Shown here: positions 51,064-62,384 of the stretch, in pieces | How positions within the stretch are numbered: position 1 is the stretch's first letter | Layout: every line of letters begins with the position of its first letter | From: Brachycybe producta | Taxonomy: Eukaryota; Arthropoda; Diplopoda; Playtdesmida; Andrognathidae | Direction: 5' to 3' | Assembly (NCBI GenBank): GCA_036925085.1 | Contig: JAUPFP010000001.1 | Location: 20,857,229 to 20,921,228, forward strand | DNA length: 64,000 nucleotides | The notes under the pieces: model-generated | Database searches by the model: none | The model's input: the letters and a program-made list of their open reading frames with translations, nothing else | Told to the model about the DNA's origin: nothing | Translations under genes and position numbers: made by a program

Positions 51064-51189
51064 TCGTAATAATGAAGAGACTGCATCATCACCTCCTGAA
51101 GGATGGCAATCACTGCTAGCAAACTACATTACACATTTCTTTGTTGCTATGGAATTAAGTCTTCGCAGTGTTTTGTTAATATGGAATTC

Positions 51190-52000
51190 AGATGAAGAAA
51201 ATTAAAAGAAACTAGAAAGTGTTTTTTTAGAAACTTAAATGGTAGTTCAAACACTTGAGGCAGTATTTTTATGGATGATATCTTTCAAAATAAACTTTTT
51301 ATAGACCAAAAATAAAGAAAAAAAAAATGGTCAAACTCACTAAAAAGTTTATTTTAAAAGATTGCCAACATGAAGATATCCTTAAATGATTAAGCTACTT
51401 TTCTAGTTTATAAAACACTTTCAAGTTTTTCTTTATTTTTGCACCTGAAAGACAGAGAATAATCAGAGTTCGAAGATCAGCTGTTCATAAACCATCTTAA
51501 GGTGGTTTAAAAGGTGTAAACGATGCCGCTCGAACGCTGATTATTCTGTCTTTCAGATGAGCAGAATTAAAAGAAACTAGAAAGTGTTTTTTTTTAGAAA
51601 CTTAAATGGTAGTTCAAACATTTGAGGCAGTATTTTTTATGGATGATATCTTTCAAAATAAACTTTTTATAGACCAAAAATAGAAAGTAAAAAAATGGTC
51701 AAACTCACTAAAAAGTTTATTTTGAAAGACAACATAAAAATATCCTAAAGTGATTGAGCTACTCTTCTAGTTTCTAAAACACTTTCAAGTTTTTCTTCAT
51801 TTTGCTTATCTAAATGACAGAAATAATTAAGAGTTTGAGGAAGGCGTTTACACCTCCTGATCTTCGAAAGAAGCAAAATGAATTGAGCAAAATTAAAAGA
51901 AACTAGAAAGTGTTTTAGAAAACTGGAATGGTAGCTCAAACACTTAAGGTAGTATTTTTATGATATCTTTCAAAATAAACTTTTTTTTATAGATAAATAT
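51190..52000. repeat. F-family foldback array (fullest copy)
   Basis: Shows the family structure best: arm A ending GAAACTTAAATGGTAGTTCA, then GATATCTTTCAAAATAAACT, a short centre (ATAGACCAAAAAT), then AAGTTTATTTTGAAAGA, TTAAGCTACTTTTCTAGTTT, CTGAAAGACAGAGAATAATC, CAGCTGTTCATAAACC, and back again inverted. Two full cycles are present, so units alternate in orientation. No protein. Confidence 0.7.
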
Positions 52001-52008
52001 TAAAAAAA

Positions 52009-52259
52009 CTAGTGGGGTAACCCGTCATAAATGACGGGAGCAAAATTACAGGCAATTGTGTGCATGCGCGTCGTTTTTTTCCTTTTTTTACTCCTTTCAT
52101 TTCAATTTCAGTCACCCCCTCCCACTTTTTCCCCTCCACGTTTCTCTCTTTCTCTCTGTTTTTTTTTTCTCTCTCTCTCTCTTTTTCTCTCTTTTTTCTT
52201 TCTCTCTCTCTCTCTCTCTATTTTTCTCTCTCGTTCTCTTTCTCTCTCTTTCTCCTTCT

Positions 52260-52301
<42 letters not shown>

Positions 52302-52540
52302 CTCTCTATCTTTCTCTTTTTTTCTCTCTCTCTCCCTCTCTTTCTATCTTTCTCTCTCTATCTATCTTTCTCTCTCTCTTTCTCTTTCTCTCTCTCTCTC
52401 TCTTTCTCTTTCTCTTTCTCTTTCTCTTTCTCTTTCTCTTTCTCTTTCTCTTCTCTTTCTCTTTCTCTTTCTCTTTCTCTTTCTCTTTTCTCTTTCTCTT
52501 TCTCTTTCTCTTTCTCTTTCTCTTTCTCTTTCTCTCTCTC

Positions 52541-52573
<33 letters not shown>

Positions 52574-52720
52574 CTCTCTCTCTCTTTCTCTTTCTCTCTC
52601 TCTTTTTCTCTCTTTTTCTCTTTTTCTCTTCTCTTTCTCTCTCTTTTTCTCTCTCTCTCTTTTTTCTCTCTCTCTTTTTCTCTCTCTCTTTTTCTCTCTC
52701 TCTTTTTCTCTCTCTCTTTT

Positions 52721-52751
<31 letters not shown>

Positions 52752-52942
52752 TTCTCTCTCCCCACTCTACACTTTCCAAACCTTTTCCCCTCTCCAATTT
52801 AATATCATGGGGTTCTTGGATGGGGAGTGTGCAACATATACAGTAGTTGACCTTGAAAGAAAAAAAGCTGTTCATTTCTTCATTTATTCTAATTTATATA
52901 AATTCCGATGTTATTTCACACACACACACACACAGACCTGGC
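52009..52942 (-). mobile_element. Helitron-like element, H family, with giant CT expansion
   Basis: 3' end CTAG (52009-52012), hairpin CCCGTCATTTATGACGGG, 5' end near GCCAGGTCTGTGTGTG. Short-form interior. At the position where other copies have CGTTTCTCTCTCCCCC, this copy has ~620 bp of CT repeats (52144-52766), raising its length from ~300 to 934 bp. Confidence 0.85.
52144..52766. repeat. CT microsatellite inside the Helitron-like element
   Basis: CTCTTT, TTTTCTCTCT and CTTTCT units. Open frames up to 303 codons in all three plus frames (SLSLSFSF) are artefacts of the repeat. Confidence 0.97.
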
Positions 52943-52969
52943 AAAATATATATATAATATTGTCTGCTT

Positions 52970-53165
52970 AAAGTTGGGTCATTTTCAAACTGAAATTAAA
53001 AAGCTTATTTTGTAAGATATTAACATGAAAATACAATTAAGTGATTGAGCTACCCTTCTAGTTTCTAAAACAGATTCAAGTTTCTCTTAATTTTTGCAGC
53101 TGAAAGGCAGAGAATAATCAGAGAGTTCGAGTGACCTCGTTTACACTTTAAAACCACCTTAATTA
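52970..53165. repeat. F-family fragment
   Basis: GTTGGGTCATTTTCAAACTG, TGAGCTACCCTTCTAGTTTC and GTTTACACTTTAAAACCACC; the last phrase is the pre-insertion form of the TTAA site used at 54283. Confidence 0.65.
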
Positions 53166-53984
53166 GTATCTAAAATTGTGAACCTTTTCAACATGTTGTT
53201 CGGCAAAAACCGAATTCGTCTAATAGGAGTAGTGCTATCTAATTACGTTCCAAAAACGTCGACCAATCCCGGTCGGTTAGGACCCGGCAGAGTGCGTCGG
53301 CAACCCGGGCCCTCAAATGACCTACCGTTGGCCGAAAGTGGGCTGACGTGGTCAAAACTGGTCTCGGTGGCCATACGTTGAGAACGGGGAAAAAAGTTAC
53401 TCCCTAGGGGCGTAATCCCCCCAACACATGTATATTCTATTGGCTACACTAAGCTATAAAGCGTAAATTTTCAAGTTTGTCTAGCTTAAATTCTATATTG
53501 CACACGCTACAAGTTGCGCTTGGTTGAGAATGGTAAAAATATTTTATGACCACTCTGTATCTCAAGTCTAAAAGATTTTTTTTTCCATGAAAAATTTAGT
53601 TGAAAGAAAAAGAAATCCTGTTTGGAAAAAAAAACCGCTTGGAACTCGACTTTAATGAGAAATGTGCGTTGTCATTCAGTTTTCAGCTTGTGTTTGCTGA
53701 TTACTTTTCAGAGATTTTTTTTATGGACCTATCCACGTAATTTTAATTTTACGGTTTTTTCATATATTGGACCAAAAAAAAAAGCCACCGCCAGAATGTT
53801 GAAAATCGATAACCTCGAGAGTTCATTGTTACTTGAAAAAAAAAATAAACTGAAATTCTAAATACAGTTTTAGAAAGTCTAAACAGGAATTTACAGAATT
53901 AAAATGTTGTAGAAAACTTGCTGAAGCTTTTCTAAACTTTTAAGCAGAAATATTCAAAAGAGCTTAAAACTTATGAGAGTTTTA
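53166..53984. other. Unassigned, with a small GC-rich island
   Basis: 53222-53420 is clearly richer in GC (GGTCGGTTAGGACCCGGC, CAACCCGGGCCCTC) than its surroundings. A 67-codon plus frame crosses it with no domain I recognise. The rest is AT-rich. Confidence 0.4.
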
Positions 53985-54282
53985 AAATGTAAACGCCATT
54001 TTTAGGAACAAAATTAAATGTGTATTTTAGAAACTAGAAGGGTAGCTTAATCATCTAAAAATAATTTTCATGTTAATTATCTTTCAAAATAAGCTTTGTA
54101 TGTGAGTTTGAAAATGACCCAACTTTAAAAGTTTTATTTTGAAAGATATCAACGTGAAAATACTCTGAAGTGTATATATGAGCTACCCTTCTAGTTTATA
54201 AAACACATTCGAGTTTTTTCTTCATTTTTGCACTTCTGAAAGACAGAATAATCAGAGTTCGTGAGGGCGTTTTGTACTTTAA
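53985..54282. repeat. F-family DNA, left of an inserted P2 element
   Basis: AACTAGAAGGGTAGCTTAAT, GAGCTACCCTTCTAGTTTAT and GGGCGTTTTGTACTTTAA; continues as AAAACCAACTTAAGTG after 54850. Confidence 0.68.
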
Positions 54283-54846
54283 GAGGCTATCGGCAGGAAG
54301 AAAATGAGTATGATGCAATATCTGGTATAGCCGTTTAACATGGTGTGTGTTCGGTTTTCGTTTAGTCTTTTCGAGTACAATTACGTTTGAAACGTAATTT
54401 AAAGTGCAACAAGCACTCAAATACACTGTCAATCCACTGATACTTTTGCAAAACCTACTAAAGATTATTTCTATTTTTAAAGAAAGTTTGAAAATAGCCT
54501 ACATGCTAATTTCCATAGGCGAACAGCTCATTTCTAATCGTATATGGAAATTAACATGTAGGCTATTTTCGGAATAATTTTAAAACTAGAAAGAACCATA
54601 ACTGGGTTTTGAAAAAAAAAAGTAGCAGTGAATTCACAGTATATCTGAGTACTTATTGCACTTTAAATTATATTTCAAACGTAATTAATTGTACGCGAAA
54701 AGAATAAACGAAAGACGAACACACACCATGTTAAACGGCTATACCAGGTATTGCATCATCGTAATCTCAGTTTTTTAATTGAGGTGCTGGCGCCATCTGA
54801 TGGTTATTCTTCTTCGTTCTTCAACCTGTCCATACAGAATTGCCTC
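54283..54846. mobile_element. TTAA foldback element, P2, with intact TTAA duplication
   Basis: 564 bp, GAGGCTATCGGCAGGAAG to GAATTGCCTC, flanked by TTAA at 54279-54282 and 54847-54850. Arms GATGCAATATCTGGTATAGC and GCTATACCAGGTATTGCATC. Removing it with one TTAA restores the F phrase GTACTTTAAAACCAACTTAA, seen uninterrupted at 53146, which proves the insertion site. TTAA duplication is the mark of piggyBac-type transposition. Confidence 0.88.
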
Positions 54847-54850
54847 TTAA

Positions 54851-55375
54851 AACCAACTTAAGTGAAAAACAAAAACCTCATTTTTTTTCCAAAACTTCCT
54901 TAGATAGTTTATTTTGAAAGATCATTTTTTATTAATTTTTCATTTTAAATCATTTTAAAATATTGTCTTTCTTTTTATTAATATTCAGCATTTTAGAATC
55001 TTATTATTATCAAATATAATGAGAACTTTTTTATAGAACTTTTTCTGGTTGAAAACATTCGATTAAATTGTCTTTTTTTTCATTCATTTGAAATTAGAAA
55101 TATTAAAAGTTAATCTTGTAGAAAATTAACGTATATTATATTCGAAATTGATATTTTTACATTCTTATTAAAATCGTTTATTACAATGTTGTTTATGGCA
55201 AGAAGCTTGTTGCTTATTTTGAGAGTATTGCTTGGATTCCACGTGCAGGAATAACAAGCAGAAAATAGAAATAGAAACAAAGAAATGCAGAATTTTTATG
55301 CTACTACTGTAAGAGATCGAAAATACAGGGTGTTCGAAAATAATCTTTACAACCTTAAGAATTATATATATAATA
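54851..55375. other. AT-rich stretch after F tail
   Basis: F text to about 54930, then nothing recognised; ACAGGGTGTTCGAAAATAAT at 55325 and GATTCCACGTGCAGG at 55236 are transposon-end-like scraps. Confidence 0.4.
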
Positions 55376-55580
55376 TCCCAGGTCTGTGTGTCTATCTATC
55401 TGTCTGTCTGAAGTAACGCTGTACAACCATTGAAGCACATCGGAATTTATATAAATTTAAATAAATGAAGAAATGAACAGCTTTTTTTTTTCTCAAGGTC
55501 AATTATATGTTGCACCCTTCCCATCCAAGAACCCCATGATATTAAAGTGGAGAAAGGAAAAGGTTTGGAAAGTGTAGAGG

Positions 55581-55615
<35 letters not shown>

Positions 55616-55773
55616 TGAGAGAAAGAGAGAGAAACGTGGTGGGGGAAAAAGTGGGAGGGGTGATTGAAATTGAAATGAAATGAGTAAAAAGAAAAAGAAA
55701 AAACGAAGCGCATGCGCACAATTAATTGCCAGTGAATTTTGCTCCCGTCATTTATGACGGGTTACCCCACTAG
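55376..55773 (+). mobile_element. Helitron-like element, H family, moderate GA expansion
   Basis: A|TCCCAGGTCTGTGTGTC to CCCGTCATTTATGACGGG, TTACCCCACTAG|T, 398 bp. Its GA block (55579-55633) is longer than the basic form but far shorter than in 52009-52942, an intermediate stage. Confidence 0.83.
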
Positions 55774-56002
55774 TAAATAAAATATTTACTACGTTTTTTT
55801 TACTAAGAAAACTAAAATTATGCCGATCATGAGACAGGAATTTCGGTATAGGAGGAACAATTACAATTACAATTAGTACTCTGCTAGCAGCCAAATAGGC
55901 CTATGGCAGAGGGACATAAAAGTCCACATGCAGCATTAAGCATTGTCAAGCACATATACATGTACATGCACATATATAAAAAACAAAATGAATATACAAT
56001 TG

Positions 56003-56224
56003 TCAATCCCACAAAACAAAATTATCCCCATTCACCACTGCCTCAGGAAGAGAGTTCCATTGTCTTATAACTCTAGGGGAGAAAAAAGACCAATAATTAA
56101 TATGAATCTGTCCTAGCAAAAATCTCCCTAATTTTCTTAGAGTGGTCACCCCTGCCCATGTATAGTGCTTTATGAATATCACTGGACTGCGGTTTAGGAC
56201 AATCACTACGTGTAATTTTAACAA
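56003..56224 (-). pseudogene. Non-LTR retrotransposon reverse-transcriptase tail
   Basis: The minus-strand frame contains FFSPRVIRQWNSLPEAVV near its end. The pattern FF..RV...WN.LP..VV is the well-known C-terminal signature of Jockey/CR1-type LINE ORF2 proteins, just past the reverse transcriptase domain. The preceding part (TTLRKLGRFLLGQ) keeps the basic character of that region but shows one or more frame changes, and the frame stops soon after the motif. Only ~70 codons exist of a protein normally ~900 residues long. This is the expected remnant of a 5'-truncated LINE insertion. The nearby minus-strand text to about 56390 may be more of the same element but I cannot align it. Confidence 0.72.
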
Positions 56225-56494
56225 ACAATTTCCTAACTTAACTCAGCCCTGTGATGTGCCAAACTATGTCCATGTAGCACTGACAGCATCTCAGTGACAC
56301 AATCTGTAAATTTGTGCCTGGGCCACAAACAAACCTAGCTGCCTTATGCTGAACCACGAATCCTATACGAATAAGGGATGTTGCCCATCCTAGGATGTTA
56401 ACCTTTTAAATAAATATGTTAAATATTATATAACAGATGTATACCACCATCTTGTGGTGAAAGGTTATAATAGTTACCACTGACAGTGTCAGAG
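56225..56494. other. Possible further LINE-derived DNA
   Basis: Less AT-rich, no clear frame. GGTTATAATAGTTACC at 56463 recurs as GGTATAACGGTTACC at 56746, on the other side of the M1 element, an old duplicate. Confidence 0.35.
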
Positions 56495-56699
56495 ACAGGC
56501 AATTAGAAATCGGGACAAACAGAAGTTGGCTCCGCACTTTTTATGAAGAAAGGCAACGTCTAATTGGTTTGTTGTGTGGTTCGACGTTGAAAAGGGCGAA
56601 GCATGTGACGTTAGACTACATAACTAACCAATTAGAAGTTGCTTTCACCATAAAAAGAGCGGAGCCAACTTCTGTTTGTCCCGATTTCTAATTGCCTGT
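56495..56699 (+). mobile_element. M1 foldback MITE
   Basis: 205 bp, ACAGGCAATTAG to CTAATTGCCTGT. Duplication GTGTCAGAG / GTGTCAGTG (8 of 9). Centre has TGTGACGTTAGAC, a broken CRE. Arms GGGACAAACAGAAGTTGGC / complement. Confidence 0.9.
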
Positions 56700-57059
56700 G
56701 TGTCAGTGCGTTAGTGCTATTGTAAACGCAATATGGTGGCATAAAGGTATAACGGTTACCTGTGACACAATGTCAAAGGGTTCCACGTCAGAGCGTTCCT
56801 AAGATAGATAAATAGAGGGATAGATCGATAGATCGATAGATGTGGATGCTTATAATAATAATAATAATGTGAAAGTGCCACGGACGTCTTTCACGTTATC
56901 CGGTTTTTTGAGCTATTCTTTTTTTATGAGGAACGGTTTTCACTGTATATTCAGATCTGTTCTTCTAGTTTCTAATAAACTGATATTTCCCTTCCCTCTC
57001 CCCGACTTTATTCAAATGCAAATTACAGTTGTACAAATATTAAAGACATGTATGATAAT
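56700..57059. other. Unassigned stretch
   Basis: GATAGATCGATAGATCGATA short repeat near 56822 and (AAT)n at 56851. A 102-codon frame starting in that repeat is not supported. Confidence 0.35.
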
Positions 57060-57374
57060 TAGAGCTCGGATTTTGATGCAATATCAACCGGAATGTTTCT
57101 CAACATGTGGCCCAAATGCTAACTGTGAAGTAATAATCTTGTTTAGATAAGAAAAAATTATTCTTTCTAATTAAAAATAGTTAGAGGCTAGAACTCTAGT
57201 TGACAACTGATAGTAACCAGACATCTAGCCTCTCTAACCAGCCTTTTCTGATTAGACAAAAGTATAATTGCAGTTGCTCTAATGATGTTGATGATGATGA
57301 TTACTTCACAATTGGCACTTGGGTCAGAAATTGAGAAACAATCCGGTTGATATTGCATCAAAAACCGAGCCCTA
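57060..57374. mobile_element. hAT-like MITE, A1 family
   Basis: 315 bp, ends TAGAGCTCGGATTTTGATGC and TAGGGCTCGGTTTTTGATGC; duplication ATGATAAT (57052-57059) / ATGATAAC (57375-57382). Carries TAGAGGCTAGAACTCTAGTT and CTGGTTA-type words inverted relative to the copy at 9539. Confidence 0.88.
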
Positions 57375-58245
57375 ATGATAACATTAAAAATAAATATGAG
57401 ACCACTTAATAGTTTAGCTTTATTTTACTACATAGGCTCCATTATAAGAAACTTAGCGGCTTGCGAGAACCTCTAAGTATACCAAGCCTTAAGAATACCA
57501 GAATTGTGGCTCGCGAGCCATGAATTGTTCACCCTACCCACACATGTAACAAACTTCACAAAACCAATTTTCTAATTCTCATAGAAAAATTACAGCAGAT
57601 GTTTAATATTGTTTATTTTTATATCTTTTGTTTAGACATAAAAAGAAATATAATTGTTTGTAGATATTTTTTTCTTTTGTTATTCAGAACATTTTTATTG
57701 GCTGTTTTTTTTTTAATGTTATTTTCATAAGAATAAAAAATAAGCTATTTTTTATATCAACGTAATTATTTATAATAATAATAATAATGATGAAAAAAAT
57801 CATATTTAATCTATTGTAATCCACTGTGAGTTTTTTTTTTGCGTCTTCTTCTTCTTCTATTATGTCAACAAAAATTCATAATATTATATTTTGGTTGACA
57901 TTTTATTGTTCTCAATAAAAGACATTACATTTTTTTTTTACTCAATGAAAAAATAATTATTAATAATAAAGATAAAAATTGAGAATTTTGAGAAAAAGAG
58001 GAGAAAAATATCCGAAAAAATTTTCAAAAAAAAATATTCATGTTTGTCAATTTGATTTCGTTTACAGAAATCTCTTTTTTTTTACTTCGTCTTCTTCTGC
58101 TTCTTCTTATGAATGGAATCATTCATCCGATTTTGCAAATTGTATTTTTGCAAATTTCAATGCATGGATGCATTTATTTTATGGGTATTCAAAATATGGC
58201 TCGTGAGCCACAACAAAAAAGCAACCAATGTTTAATTTTGTTCTA
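57375..58245. other. AT-rich stretch, nothing recognised
   Basis: (AAT)n at 57775-57790, (CTT)n at 57845-57858. Small frames at 57979-58246 lack domains. Confidence 0.4.
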
Positions 58246-58550
58246 ATACCTAGTAATACACCTGATAGTTTAAAAGCATTTAAATATTAAACACGTTCTA
58301 CAGAGACCTGTGAAGGACAAATAAACAATATGTCAAATTCAATTTATTCAGTTAATAATCTGAAAATATTGAGTTAATGCTTAAATATAATATAGAAACT
58401 ATTTCACAAAATATTGATTTAGTATTTCAATTTAAAATATTAATAATAAAATCAATTTTTATTTGGTGTTCATGTCCTTAACTGGATTCCGTATGATTCA
58501 CCTAAACACGTTTAATTTGAATTTATTTAACTCGTGCGTGTACAAGATAT
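58246..58550 (+). mobile_element. S-family element
   Basis: 305 bp, ATACCTAGTAATACACCTGA to GTGTACAAGATAT; right end mutated (GATAT for GGTAT). Followed at once by F-family DNA. Confidence 0.75.
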
Positions 58551-58955
58551 AAAGGTGGTTTTAAAGGTGTAAATATGCTCCTTGAACTCTGTCTTTCAGA
58601 AGAGAAAAATGAAGACAAACTTGTGTTTTAGAAACTAGAAGGGGAAGATCAATCACTTAAGAGGCATTTTCATGTTGAATATCTTTCAAAATAAGCTTTT
58701 TTTGTCGGGTTAAAAATGAAGAAACTTTAAGCAGATGATATTTTTTTAATTTTTGTCAATAAAATGTTTATTTTGAAAGATTTTAACATGAAACTAATAT
58801 TCAGGTGGTTTTAAAGTATAAACACACTTCGAGCTCTTATTAAAATAGAGACAAATTTGAAAGTGTTATAGAAACTAGAAGGGTAGCTCAATCACTTAGG
58901 GGGGGGGGGGTATTTTCATGTTTGACATCTTTCAAAATAAGCTTTTTGTTTCATT
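58551..58955. repeat. F-family foldback array
   Basis: GGTGGTTTTAAAGGTGTAAA, AACTAGAAGGGGAAGATCAA, GATATTTTTTTAATTTTTGTC and GAAACTAGAAGGGTAGCTCA; G(11) run at 58900. Confidence 0.6.
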
Positions 58956-58984
58956 TTCTGAATGACTTGAATGAGCAAGCAATA

Positions 58985-59267
58985 CCGGAACAGACTAACC
59001 ATAGGTTCGTAGGTCACTAGGTGACCTACACTTCATAAGCGTAGGTCATTCAGTGACCTACACTTTAGAATTTTTTTATATCGCTGATTAGGTGTGGTTA
59101 CATTAAATTAAACTTGTTGCAGGGTGTCTGTGACCCCCCCCCCCCCCCCTTCCCCAGAATGAAAAAAAAAGTATAGGTCATTGAGTGACAACAGTTTTTT
59201 TTTCTTTCTCCAAATTGTTATCTGAAAGTGTAAGTCACCTAAGTGACCTACGATTAGTCTGTTCTGG
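58985..59267. mobile_element. Foldback element with repeated GTAGGTCACT / AGTGACCTAC
   Basis: Ends CCGGAACAGACTAA and CCAGAACAGACTAA. The words TCGTAGGTCACTAGGTGACC and GTAGGTCATTCAGTGACCTA on the left and AAGTCACCTAAGTGACCTAC on the right give several nested stems. 283 bp; poly-C of 15 at 59133. Duplication not visible. Confidence 0.65.
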
Positions 59268-59449
59268 GTTCTTCTTTATTCTTTCTCAACTTATATCAAT
59301 CTACTGTTGGATGAAGGGGTCTTTTCAATGATTTTTCCAAAGTTGCCTCTTTTTTTTTGCGGCTCTCATCCATGTTTGCCCAGTCATCAGCACGATTTCG
59401 TTTTTCCACCTTGACCCTCCTCCATGCAATTTATTTCCGTCTGTTGTCC

Positions 59450-59656
59450 ACAGGCAATTAGAAAACGGGATGAAACAGACGTTTGCTCCGCCCTTTTTAT
59501 GACGAACGGCAACTTCTAATTGGTTGGTTATGTAGTCTGACGTTGAAAAGGGCGGAGCGTGTGACGTCAGACTACATAACCAACTAATTAGAAGTTTCCG
59601 TTCGTCATAAAAAGGGTGGAGCAAACGTCTGTTTATCCCGTTTTCTAATTGCCTGT
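59450..59656. mobile_element. M1 foldback MITE, CAGACGTTTGC subset
   Basis: 207 bp. Arms AAAACGGGATGAAACAGACG / GACGTCTGTTTATCCCGTTTT-like, with GTTTGCTCCGCCC in place of GTTGGCTCCGCCC on both sides. Duplication CTGTTGTCC / CTCTTGTCC (8 of 9). Centre symmetrical: TCTGACGTTGAAAAGGGCGG and TGTGACGTCAGAC. Confidence 0.9.
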
Positions 59657-60787
<1,131 letters not shown>

Positions 60788-61159
60788 TACAGGTGTCAAA
60801 GGGTTAGGAACTGGTAAAACCGGTTCACCAATTTAACTGGAACTTATAGAACTGGTTCGCCAATATATATAGTTGGAACTCATAAGAACACAGGCAATTA
60901 GAAATCGGGACATACAGAAGTTGGCTCCGCCCTTTTTATGATCACCGGTAACTTCTAATTAGGTTGGTTATGTAGTCTGACGTTCATGCTCCTCGGCCCT
61001 TGTCAACGTCGAACCACACAACAAACCAATTAGAAGTTTCTGGTCGTCATAAAAAAAGGTCGGAGCCAACTTCTGTTTGTCCCGATTTCTAATTGCCTGT
61101 GATAAGAACTGGTTTCAAACTGAGTAGTTTCGGTTCGGTTCTACCCTTTGCCACCTCTA
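60788..61159. mobile_element. hAT-like element with AGGTG-CAAAGGGT ends, interrupted by M1
   Basis: Left TACAGGTGTCAAAGGGTTAG and right (complement) TAGAGGTGGCAAAGGGTAGA are inverted, then CCGGTTC / GAACCG words follow on both sides. TAGAGGTG-type starts are usual for hAT. The M1 copy 60890-61100 sits inside; its 9-bp duplication shows it came later. Confidence 0.6.
60890..61100 (-). mobile_element. M1 foldback MITE nested in another element
   Basis: 211 bp, duplication CATAAGAAC / GATAAGAAC (8 of 9). Arms GGGACATACAGAAGTTGGC / complement, CACCGGTAAC / TTTCTGGTCG. Centre lost TGACGTCA (TCTGACGTTCATGC). Confidence 0.88.
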
Positions 61160-61374
61160 ACTAATAATGTGATCTGTGCAAATCTGCTAATGCATATTGG
61201 GAACCGGTTCGAACCGGTTCTGATCAGTTTGTCGATCTTCGACAAACAATCTTCGACATGCAATTGTAAAGCTGCTAAAGCGCAAACTTAAGTTAAACTT
61301 TATTTAAATATCACTTTTTTAGGAGAATTCAAACTAGATTTATCATTTACCTAAGTCTATTCAGTGCCGGCCTT
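61160..61374. other. Spacer with GAACCGGTTCGAACCGGTTC
   Basis: A 20-bp near-perfect palindrome at 61201-61220, probably linked to the hAT-like element on its left. Nothing else. Confidence 0.4.
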
Positions 61375-61676
61375 ATACCTTCGACACACATGAGTTAAAT
61401 GAATTCAAATTAAATGTGTTTAGGTAAATTATACGGAATCCAGTTAAGGACATGAGCCAAATAAAAATTGACTTTATTATTAATATTTTAAATTGAAATA
61501 CTAAATCAATATTTTGTCAATAGTTTATATTATTATATTTAAGTATTAACTCAATATTTTGAGACTATTAACTGAATAAATTGAATTCGACATATTGTTT
61601 GTTTGTCCTTCACAGGGCTCTGTAGAACACATTTATTATTTAAATACATTTAAATTATCAGGTGTGTACTAGGTAT
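61375..61676 (-). mobile_element. S-family element
   Basis: 302 bp, ATACCTTCGACACACATGAG to GTGTGTACTAGGTAT. Near-identical in its middle to 30833-31135. Confidence 0.77.
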
Positions 61677-61825
61677 TAGCCTCCTTGGCGCCCTGAGCCT
61701 GATTTTTCAAGGTGCCCCCATTCATTTTCAATGGATAAAAGTGACATTGTAGACTTGGACAAAGGTCGAGTTGTTCTGTTCACAAGGTGACAATGTTTTG
61801 ACCCAATAAACATAAAATAAAAGAA

Positions 61826-62384
61826 CTAGTAGGGTAACCCGTCATAAATGACGGGAGCAAAAAATTCACAGGCAATTGTGCCCAGCATTAGAATTTCTTT
61901 TCCTCCGCTCTTTTATGACGTCAGACCCAGTAACAAACCCAATTAGAAATTGATGACGTTCATAAAAGGGCGGAGCAAAAGAAATTCTAATGCTGGGCAC
62001 AATTGCCCGTGATAAACTGTAGTTTAATTTTGCTACTATTATCGCCTCCCCTTTTTATACTTGAAAGAGAAAATGAGTTTTTCATTTTCTCTGGTGTGCG
62101 CATGCGCGTCGTTTGTTCCTTTTTTACTTCTTTCATTTCAATTTCAGTCACCCCTCCCACTTTTTTTTCCCTCCACGTTTCTCTCTCCCCCTCTACACTT
62201 TCCAACCTTTTCTCCTCTCCAATTTAATATCATGGGGTTCTTGGATGGGGAGTATGCAACATATAGTTGACCTTGAGAAAAAAAAAGCGGTTCATTTATT
62301 CATTTAAATTTATATAAATTCCGACGTGCTTCAAGGTTTTTGTCGCTGTTTGTACAGCATTAATCACACACACACAGACCTGGC
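61826..62384 (-). mobile_element. Helitron-like element, H family, complete long form
   Basis: 559 bp. 3' end CTAG (61826-61829) with CCCGTCATTTATGACGGG; 5' end near GCCAGGTCTGTGTGTGTG. Contains the internal foldback (61868-62010), AAATGAGTTTTTCATTTTC, CGCATGCGC, the CT block and AATTTATATAAATTCC. Best template for the long form. Confidence 0.83.
61868..62010. mobile_element. Foldback block inside the Helitron-like copy
   Basis: 143 bp, ACAGGCAATTGTGCCCAGC to GCTGGGCACAATTGCCCGT; TTTATGACGTCAGACCC near the centre and CTCCGCTC/GGGCGGAGC arms. Confidence 0.7.

Noticed and set aside
50598..51122. 174-codon open frame, serine/leucine rich
   Set aside because: GA/CT microsatellite; the opposite strand is equally open (RERERE).
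52031..52971. Very long open frames (up to 303 codons)
   Set aside because: They lie in the CT microsatellite within a Helitron-like element and give SLSLSFSF strings in all three frames.
53222..53420. Possible rRNA or snRNA fragment
   Set aside because: No recognisable conserved core of 5S, U6 or large rRNAs in the text.
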